19,420 nt of DNA, taken from CAINVV01 sp964528535 (lineage in GTDB: Bacteria; Bacteroidota; Bacteroidia; Bacteroidales; Prolixibacteraceae). Location: contig CAZGSQ010000063.1 in assembly GCA_964528535.1 (NCBI GenBank), positions 1 to 19,420 of the forward strand, written 5' to 3'. Shown piece by piece: positions 14,314 through 19,420 of this stretch. The notes beneath the pieces are model-generated. The model was not told where the DNA came from, ran no database searches, and worked only from the letters and a program-made list of their open reading frames with translations. Made by a program: the position numbers and the translations under genes. The stretch's first letter is position 1. Every line of letters begins with the position of its first letter.

Positions 14314-16644
14314 TTGAAGTGTTTGGACTCATATAGGACAATTGTTGCAGGGTTTCTCCTGCTCTCTTTTTTGGTGGCAGCTTGTCAAACCAATAAATAC
14401 ATACCTGAGAAAGAGTATCTGCTTTCGAAAGTTGATATTCAGGTAGACAAGAAAGCCATCGACTTGAATGCATTGAAGACTTACCAAAAACAGAAACCCA
14501 ATACCCGCATTTTTGGATTCTGGCGGTTTCATTTGGGCTTGTACAACCTTTCCAGTACCAAAAAGGAAAATGATTGGCTCAAGAGAATAGGTGAGGCACC
14601 CGTTATTTACGACCCTTACCTGACTCTTAAAACCAGAGAAGAGTTCAAACGCTTTTTGCAGAACAAGGGATATTTTGATGCAGTCATCAGGGACAGTGTC
14701 AACCTGAAACCAAATGGTAAAGCAGAAGTTATTTACTTCATCGACCTCCGGAAACCTTATTTGATCAGCAGTTACCGGACCACCATTCGGGATGATTCAT
14801 TGCGCAATATCTTGGAAAAACCTGATCAGGAGAGCTTAATTAAGTCGGGAGCTCTTTTCGATGCTGATCTTTTGGGTTTTGAGAGTCAGAGGATTCTGCG
14901 GAAATTGCAGAATAGTGGTTTTTACAAAGCCACAAAAAATGCGATCTATTACGAAGCCGATTCTCTACAAAAGAGACATGGAGTCGAGTTGAAGCTCGTT
15001 GTCGAAAAGGCAAATATTGGTGATACAATTAACCAGGGGTTGAAAAAATACCAGGAGAAATATACTTTCCGGAATTTTTATTACATAAATGAAAAAGACA
15101 TTCAGAATGGTCTGTTTTCTTCCTTTGGCAATTTGGACGAAGCCAGAACAGATACGATGCGAATTGGACATCATTATTTCATCTACAAAGGCAAAAGAAG
15201 GTTAAGACCTGATCTGATGATGCATGCAAACCATCTGGCAGACAAGGGGTTTTACAGTGTAGATCTGGTAGACAGGACTTACAACGAGTTTTTCGCATCC
15301 CGACTTTTTAAATTAATCAACATACATTTCACCGAAACAGGTGAGAAAGATATTCTTGGGAACCCCATGCTGGATGCTTTCATTCAACTTACTCCGGGTT
15401 TGAGCCAATCTTACAGCGCTAGTATTGAAGGAACAAATTCATTAGGCAATTATGGAGTTGCCGGAAATCTTGGCTACCAGCATAAAAATCTCTTCAGTGG
15501 AGGAGAAATTTTCGACCTCCAATTTTTGGCAGGAGCGCAGAAACAGAGTTATGGGAAGAAGGATTCCGTAACGACTTTTAATTCCAGAGAGACGGGTGTG
15601 GATGCGAAACTGACTGTTCCAAAATTTATTGCACCATTCCTAAAGGCCAATTTCTTTAGGTTTTCGACACCCCAAACCTTTTTCAATGTCTCCTACAACA
15701 ACCAGAAAACGCCTGATTATACTAGGACCATTGCCCGTTCTGCCTTTGGCTACCAGTGGAAATCGTCCGAATATACAACGCATAAAATCAATGTATTGGA
15801 TGTGAATTTGGTTAGGATGTTTGCCCTCGATTCAGCCTTTCTGAGCAGTATTGAAAACCTTTATATACGCAGTTCTTACGTGGATCATTCCATTACCTCA
15901 CTCAACTATTCCTATACCTACAGCACACAAACCCAGAAAAAATCAGACTATCAAGTGGTCAAAACGAACATTGAAACCGCCGGGAATATGTTGTACATCG
16001 TTGATAAATCACTTAAAAGGCCCAAATATATCTCCGAAAGCGGTCTGCTCAATCAATATTATTTCCTTCATACGCCCTTTGCACAATATATTAAGTTTGA
16101 TTTTGAATTTCGGAAAGGTTGGATGGATGGTAAATTCAATGGATTTGCAGTCCGCCTTTACGGCGGTGCTGCCTTTGCCTATGGGAATTCAGACCAGATT
16201 CCATTCGAACGCAAATTTTTCTCAGGAGGAGCCAACGGTATCAGAGCCTGGGCCATTCGTACCCTGGGACCGGGATCTTATCAGTCGAGACCCACCGAAT
16301 TTCCCAACCAATCCGGCGATTTAAAACTGGAAGCAAATGCAGAATACAGGTTCAAAATGTTGGGACCTCTTGAGGGAGCAATTTTTGTAGACATGGGAAA
16401 CATATGGTCAATTAGGGACAACCGTCCGGGAACAGAGTTTCAGTTGAGTAGGTTTTACAAGGAAGTGGCACTTTGTTCGGGCCTTGGTTTGAGGTATGAT
16501 TTTACTTACGTAGTGCTCAGACTTGATGTTGGATTTAAGATGCATGATCCCTCTTTAACAACAGGCACCAGATGGATATCACCGGAGAGTTATTTGCAGA
16601 AAGGGAACCAAAATCTCGTCTTTGCTATTGGATATCCATTCTAA
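14314..16644 (+). CDS. tamL: TamL-type Omp85 lipoprotein (translocation and assembly module)
   Basis: The mature protein is a lipid-anchored Omp85 barrel that assembles outer-membrane proteins with TamB. With the TTG start it has 776 residues. A signal peptide ends in the lipobox LVAAC (Cys24). A periplasmic POTRA-like region follows (KVDIQVDKKAIDLN, REEFKRFLQNKGYFDAVIRD, a later KGFYSVDLVDRTYNEFFASR), and a 16-strand-type barrel starts near AFIQLTPGLSQSYSASIEG. The Omp85 loop-6 signature is FFSGGANGIRAWAIRTLGPG (about 632-651), and the last strand ends IGYPF with the aromatic terminal residue typical of barrels. The frame is open back to an ATG at 14209, but that codon overlaps the divergent gene and precedes the promoter box. 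I chose TTG 14314, since no ATG or GTG lies between the box and the lipobox. The next gene is not tamB. Confidence 0.88.
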   Translation: MKCLDSYRTIVAGFLLLSFLVAACQTNKYIPEKEYLLSKVDIQVDKKAIDLNALKTYQKQKPNTRIFGFWRFHLGLYNLSSTKKENDWLKRIGEAPVIYDPYLTLKTREEFKRFLQNKGYFDAVIRDSVNLKPNGKAEVIYFIDLRKPYLISSYRTTIRDDSLRNILEKPDQESLIKSGALFDADLLGFESQRILRKLQNSGFYKATKNAIYYEADSLQKRHGVELKLVVEKANIGDTINQGLKKYQEKYTFRNFYYINEKDIQNGLFSSFGNLDEARTDTMRIGHHYFIYKGKRRLRPDLMMHANHLADKGFYSVDLVDRTYNEFFASRLFKLINIHFTETGEKDILGNPMLDAFIQLTPGLSQSYSASIEGTNSLGNYGVAGNLGYQHKNLFSGGEIFDLQFLAGAQKQSYGKKDSVTTFNSRETGVDAKLTVPKFIAPFLKANFFRFSTPQTFFNVSYNNQKTPDYTRTIARSAFGYQWKSSEYTTHKINVLDVNLVRMFALDSAFLSSIENLYIRSSYVDHSITSLNYSYTYSTQTQKKSDYQVVKTNIETAGNMLYIVDKSLKRPKYISESGLLNQYYFLHTPFAQYIKFDFEFRKGWMDGKFNGFAVRLYGGAAFAYGNSDQIPFERKFFSGGANGIRAWAIRTLGPGSYQSRPTEFPNQSGDLKLEANAEYRFKMLGPLEGAIFVDMGNIWSIRDNRPGTEFQLSRFYKEVALCSGLGLRYDFTYVVLRLDVGFKMHDPSLTTGTRWISPESYLQKGNQNLVFAIGYPF

Positions 16645-16709
16645 TCTGAATCTGAAAATTCTTTTTTCTCCCAAAAAAAGGGTAACTTTTGGTTGAAAAA
16701 ATAATGATC

Positions 16710-17633
16710 ATGAATTTCAATCATTTTCGCGAATTCTTCATTTTCTCGCACCAGGAGAGAAATGGTCTGATAGTTCTGGTAATTCTGATTATGGCCACAG
16801 TTTGCATCGATTTTCTCTTGCCTTACCTGAAACCTGAACAACAAGTTGATGTCACAGCATGGAAGAAACAAGTAGAAGATTATTATGCACAAATACCAGA
16901 AAAAGAGTTGCCTGTTGAAGAAAAATTCATCGGAACAATTGATGCAAATAGGGCTGAATTGTCAGAGCTTCTCAAGATTGGATTGCCGGTTGGTTTGGCG
17001 GGTAATTGGGTAAAATACCTTTTGAAGGGAGGTAGGTTCAGAACTAAAGAGGAGGTTCGGAAATTGTATGGAATGACAGATGATCTATTCAGAAAGGTGG
17101 AAGGGAATCTTATTATTCATCCAATGTCTATTGACCAGGGGCAAAAAAGCAAGTTAGTTTCCGGAAGAATCAAGACTCACTTTATTTCTGTAAGTAAAGA
17201 TTCAATTTGGAAATCCAGAACAATTGCGAAGCGAGAGATTCTCATCGTCAATGTAAATCAGGCAGATTCGGCGCAATTGGAAGCCTTGCCAGGGATTGGC
17301 CCAGTACTTGCTTCAAGGATTATCAAGTACAGAAAGTTACTGGGCGGATTCTATCATGTTGCACAGGTCAGGGAAGTCTATGGCATGAGTGATGAGCTGT
17401 GGATTCGGTCATCACCTTGTCTCAGAACGGATTCTTCGGGAATGAAGCAACTTGAGCTTAATTTTCTGTCTGTTGCTGAATTGGGAAGGCATCCGTACAT
17501 CGGCTACAGACAAGCCAAAAAGATTGTGAAGAAAAGGGATGCACAAGGCAAAATCAAGAGTCTAGAGGAGCTTGTTCCGCTGTTCACGGTTGATTCCTTG
17601 AAGCGGTTGCTCCCTTACTTGTCGTTTCCGTGA
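16710..17633 (+). CDS. Membrane-anchored helix-hairpin-helix protein (ComEA-like)
   Basis: The 307-residue protein starts with a short cytoplasmic segment (FREFFIFSHQERNG), a transmembrane helix (about 19-37), and a linker. Three helix-hairpin-helix units follow: TIDANRAELSELLKIGLPVG (about 76-95), NVNQADSAQLEALPGIGPVL (181-200, the classical ComEA-type motif), and LSVAELGRHPYIGYRQAKKI (about 253-272). The repeated tails KLYGMTDDLFRKV and EVYGMSDELWIRS show that units 1 and 2 arose by duplication. HhH domains bind DNA non-specifically, so a surface or periplasmic DNA-binding role like ComEA in DNA uptake is possible but unproven. ATG codons at 16704 and 16710 are both possible starts; TTG at 16689 lies in a promoter-like TAACTTTTG. 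It follows tamL by 65 bp. Confidence 0.88.
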   Translation: MNFNHFREFFIFSHQERNGLIVLVILIMATVCIDFLLPYLKPEQQVDVTAWKKQVEDYYAQIPEKELPVEEKFIGTIDANRAELSELLKIGLPVGLAGNWVKYLLKGGRFRTKEEVRKLYGMTDDLFRKVEGNLIIHPMSIDQGQKSKLVSGRIKTHFISVSKDSIWKSRTIAKREILIVNVNQADSAQLEALPGIGPVLASRIIKYRKLLGGFYHVAQVREVYGMSDELWIRSSPCLRTDSSGMKQLELNFLSVAELGRHPYIGYRQAKKIVKKRDAQGKIKSLEELVPLFTVDSLKRLLPYLSFP

Positions 17634-17679
17634 AGAAGAAATTATTTTTTTGTCTTTTTCGGAAATTTATAAACAAATC

Positions 17680-17710
17680 TTGCAGATATCAAGGAATATT
17701 TCTAAATTTG
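17680..17710 (+). promoter_or_regulatory. Full promoter of rpsU (-33 TTGC, 19 bp, -7 TAAATTTG)
   Basis: TTGC at 17680-17683 and TAAATTTG at 17703-17710 are separated by 19 bp, the standard spacing for the phylum's primary sigma factor. It is the best complete promoter in the window. Transcription should begin a few bases downstream, giving rpsU a leader of about 30 bases. Confidence 0.8.
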
Positions 17711-17748
17711 CGACCCGAAAAGACAAAGAACAAAGTAAAATTTATTGT

Positions 17749-17943
17749 ATGATTGTTATTCCTATCAAAGACGGTGAGAACATCGAAAGAGCCCTAAAAC
17801 GCTTCAAAAGAAAATTTGAAAAGACAGGTGCGGTAAAAGAGCTTCGTGGCCGTCAAGCTTTTGAAAAACCCTCAATTACCCGACGCACAGAGATTAAAAA
17901 GGCGATCTATATTGAGAATTTGCAGCGTTCCGAAGATAATTGA
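17749..17943 (+). CDS. rpsU: 30S ribosomal protein S21
   Basis: The 64-residue basic protein MIVIPIKDGENIERALKRFK... has the S21 pattern: a short beta start, a lysine/arginine-rich helix (RALKRFKRKFEKTGAVKELR, about 14-33), then FEKPSITRRTEIKKAI (38-53). S21 binds the 30S platform near the 3' end of 16S rRNA, next to the anti-Shine-Dalgarno region. The frame is open upstream to 17650, but that extension covers the promoter and lacks family similarity, so the ATG at 17749 is the start. It heads the run rpsU - xerC - hpf. Confidence 0.96.
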   Translation: MIVIPIKDGENIERALKRFKRKFEKTGAVKELRGRQAFEKPSITRRTEIKKAIYIENLQRSEDN

Positions 17944-18016
17944 GAATTTAGTTGCAGAAATTGCATCTTGAAGGAGAAAAAGTTGTATATTCCTTTCGAT
18001 TTCAATTCTCGTTTGG

Positions 18017-18901
18017 ATGCAGCATCTTGAAGAATTTCTTAGTTTTTTAAAATATGAAAAGCGGTATTCCGATCATACGGTTACTGCCTACAAGAAAGAC
18101 CTCGATCAATTCATACTTTTTGGTAGTGAAATGGTCGGGGATTTTTGTTTAGTTGAGGTCGATTATCATCTGATCAGGCAGTGGATTATCTCCTTAATGG
18201 ATCAGAAGCTTGGCGTAATTAGTGTCAAACGGAAACTTTCCACGTTACGGTCGCTCTATAAATTTCTGTTGCGTGAGGGTTTGATGGCCAAAAATCCGAC
18301 AGAGTTGGTTACAATGCCCAAAAGTGGGAAAAAACTTCCCTTGTTTGTACAAGAAAAGGAGATGAACCAGCTTTTCGATACCTCATTCTTTGCTGGTGAT
18401 TTTACAGGATTAAGGGACAAGGCCATACTTTCATTATTTTACGGGACAGGTATGCGTCTTTCCGAATTGAAAGGGATCAAGATGGTAGGGATCAAGCAAC
18501 AAGAAAGGGTAGTAAAAGTGCTTGGGAAAAGGAACAAAGAAAGATTGATTCCGTATCCAAAAGAGATAGGAGATGATCTTTCCAATTATATAACATCGAG
18601 GAATGAACTTTTTGGTGAAAGCAACAGTTATTTGTTTGTGACAGATAAAGGGGAGCAAGTTTATGATAAACTTCTTTACAGGATTGTGCACAGGTACCTT
18701 AGCTTGGTAACGACCCTCGAAAAGAGAAGTCCACATGTACTGAGACACAGTTATGCTACCCATTTGTTGAACAGAGGTGCCGATCTGAATGCCATAAAAG
18801 AGCTCCTTGGACATGCAAGCCTTGCTGCCACACAAATTTATACGCACACAACGTTTGAAAAATTAAAAAAAATATACAACCAAGCTCATCCAAGAGCGTA
18901 A
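18017..18901 (+). CDS. xerC: Site-specific tyrosine recombinase XerC
   Basis: The 294-residue tyrosine recombinase has the SAM-like N-terminal core-binding domain (about 1-90) and the catalytic domain with all expected residues: Arg147 (GTGMRLSEL), Lys171 (LGKRNKERLIP), His240 and Arg243 (SPHVLRHSYATHLL), His266 (LLGHASLAATQIYTH) and the nucleophile Tyr275. Length and the SPHVLRHSYATHLLNRGADL block are those of XerC/XerD, which resolve chromosome dimers at dif. The position between rpsU and hpf is usual for the chromosomal copy in Bacteroidota and argues against an integrase of a mobile element. It starts 73 bp after rpsU and ends 20 bp before hpf. Confidence 0.94.
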   Translation: MQHLEEFLSFLKYEKRYSDHTVTAYKKDLDQFILFGSEMVGDFCLVEVDYHLIRQWIISLMDQKLGVISVKRKLSTLRSLYKFLLREGLMAKNPTELVTMPKSGKKLPLFVQEKEMNQLFDTSFFAGDFTGLRDKAILSLFYGTGMRLSELKGIKMVGIKQQERVVKVLGKRNKERLIPYPKEIGDDLSNYITSRNELFGESNSYLFVTDKGEQVYDKLLYRIVHRYLSLVTTLEKRSPHVLRHSYATHLLNRGADLNAIKELLGHASLAATQIYTHTTFEKLKKIYNQAHPRA

Positions 18902-18908
18902 TTAAAAT

Positions 18909-18914
18909 AGGAGG
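18909..18914 (+). promoter_or_regulatory. Strong Shine-Dalgarno site of hpf (AGGAGG)
   Basis: AGGAGG lies seven bases before the ATG at 18922. It is one of only two obvious Shine-Dalgarno sites I see in the window, and it fits independent, strong translation of hpf within the rpsU-xerC-hpf run. Confidence 0.75.
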
Positions 18915-18921
18915 AACGATT

Positions 18922-19224
18922 ATGGACGTAAAAGTACAAACTGTTCATTTTAAAGCCGACCAGAAGCTGATCGACTTTTGTGAAAAACGATTAAACAAAC
19001 TGGATCAATTCTTTGACAGTGTCATTGGAGCAGAGGTGATGCTGAAGCTTGAGAAGGACGAAGATCGTGAGAACAAGGTAAGTGAAATCAAACTTTCTGT
19101 TCCTGCCAATGACCCTTTGTTTGCCAAAAAACAGGCAAAAACTTTTGAAGAGGCGATTGATTTAACAGTAGAAGCTTTGAAAAAGCAGATGGAAAAATAC
19201 AAAACAAAAACAGCTAACAAATAA
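18922..19224 (+). CDS. hpf: Ribosome hibernation-promoting factor (short HPF/RaiA type)
   Basis: The 100-residue protein has the S30Ae/RaiA beta-alpha-beta-beta-beta-alpha layout: VKVQTVHFKADQKLIDFCEK (3-22), the segment FFDSVIGAEVMLKLEKDE, a strand EIKLSVPANDPLF, and a C-terminal helix FEEAIDLTVEALKKQMEKYK with a basic tail. It binds the 30S decoding region and inactivates ribosomes in stationary phase or starvation. The long-HPF dimerisation domain is absent. It is 20 bp after xerC and has its own strong RBS. Downstream is the tRNA operon promoter. Confidence 0.95.
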   Translation: MDVKVQTVHFKADQKLIDFCEKRLNKLDQFFDSVIGAEVMLKLEKDEDRENKVSEIKLSVPANDPLFAKKQAKTFEEAIDLTVEALKKQMEKYKTKTANK

Positions 19225-19244
19225 TTTAAAAAAAAGTAGTGAAA

Positions 19245-19279
19245 TTTGATTTTTAGAGAAAAAAATAGTTTAAATTTGC
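19245..19279 (+). promoter_or_regulatory. Promoter of the tRNA-Tyr operon (TTTG, 22 bp, TAAATTTGC)
   Basis: TAAATTTGC at 19271-19279 is identical to the rpsU -7 box. TTTG at 19245-19248 lies 22 bp upstream as candidate -33 element, slightly longer than usual. The run precedes the tRNA by about 90 bp with no gene between. Confidence 0.7.
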
Positions 19280-19319
19280 AAACCATTTTTGAAGAGTAAA
19301 ATTGGAGAAAATGGTTTGC
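19278..19319. repeat. 12-bp perfect inverted repeat in the tRNA operon leader
   Basis: GCAAACCATTTT (19278-19289) and AAAATGGTTTGC (19308-19319) are exact reverse complements around an 18-nt loop. The left arm starts inside the -7 box and covers the expected start of transcription, so it looks more like a DNA operator than an RNA hairpin. Confidence 0.7.
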
Positions 19320-19366
19320 TCTTTGGAATTGATGTTGTTCTTGTCGCTTAGGCGGAATCCTGTAAT

Positions 19367-19420
19367 GGGGAGATACCAAAGCGGCCAACTGGGGCAGACT
19401 GTAAATCTGCTGGCGTATGC
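19367..19420 (+). tRNA. tRNA-Tyr (anticodon GTA), 3' end beyond the window
   Basis: The 5' acceptor strand is GGGGAGA, followed by T8-A9. The D stem CCA (19376-19378) pairs with TGG (19390-19392) and the D loop contains AGCGGCCAA. The anticodon stem GCAGA (19394-19398) pairs with TCTGC (19406-19410), and the loop CTGTAAA gives anticodon GTA at 19401-19403. After the stem, TGGCGTATGC begins the long variable arm of a class II tRNA. The T arm and acceptor 3' strand lie outside the window. Confidence 0.93.

Noticed and set aside
18017..18901. The tyrosine recombinase as an integrase marking a mobile element
   Set aside because: It has XerC length and motifs, sits in the usual rpsU-hpf context, and no attachment repeats or other mobile-element genes are nearby.

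Overview
The window reads as a piece of a Bacteroidota genome, probably order Bacteroidales. The support is: a PorT-type protein of the type IX secretion system directly after ubiE; a TamL-type lipoprotein Omp85; several promoters with the phylum's TAnnTTTG -7 box; few Shine-Dalgarno sequences; and the gene order rpsU - xerC - hpf - tRNA-Tyr, which usually leads into tuf/secE/nusG in this group. I cannot name the genus. Bases 1-45 are not genomic. They are a library adapter (end of P7, an 8-base index, and the TruSeq read-2 primer site) left at the contig end, so real sequence starts at 46.

Layout. (a) 46-3547 (+): a fucose-related module made of the 3' end of a zinc-type alcohol dehydrogenase and two exported GH29 alpha-L-fucosidases 7 bp apart. 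It is closed by a perfect 65-bp palindrome (3550-3614) that also carries the promoter box of the next gene. (b) 3622-7622: a nitroreductase overlapping an LPS-kinase-like protein (+). These converge on a GT9 heptosyltransferase-like glycosyltransferase, a DUF6165 protein and an SDR oxidoreductase (all -). The kinase, GT9 and DUF6165 genes look like lipopolysaccharide core functions. (c) 7768-12146 (+): a PurL/PurM-like protein translationally coupled to ubiE (menaquinone methylation), then porT, then a large FAD-dependent oxidoreductase. (d) 12202-13407: an AT-rich accessory patch with one unrecognised secreted protein (-) that has an unusually strong RBS. Upstream of it is an array of eight degenerate ~41-bp tandem repeats. 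(e) 13456-17633: a SpoU/TrmH RNA methyltransferase (-) divergent from tamL (+), then a membrane-anchored triple helix-hairpin-helix (ComEA-like) protein. (f) 17749-19420 (+): rpsU, xerC, hpf and the start of a tRNA operon, with tRNA-Tyr(GTA) cut off by the window end.

Most of the window is conserved housekeeping and envelope biology. I do not see a clear new multi-gene system. The most unusual structures are non-coding: the long palindrome fused to a promoter, the 41-bp repeat array with a palindromic core, the GTAC-rich double hairpin at 6373-6413, and the inverted repeat in the tRNA-operon leader. Five coding starts were moved downstream of the longest open frame (DUF6165, porT, tamL, HhH protein, rpsU). 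Promoter boxes, signal peptides or family start sites support these moves.
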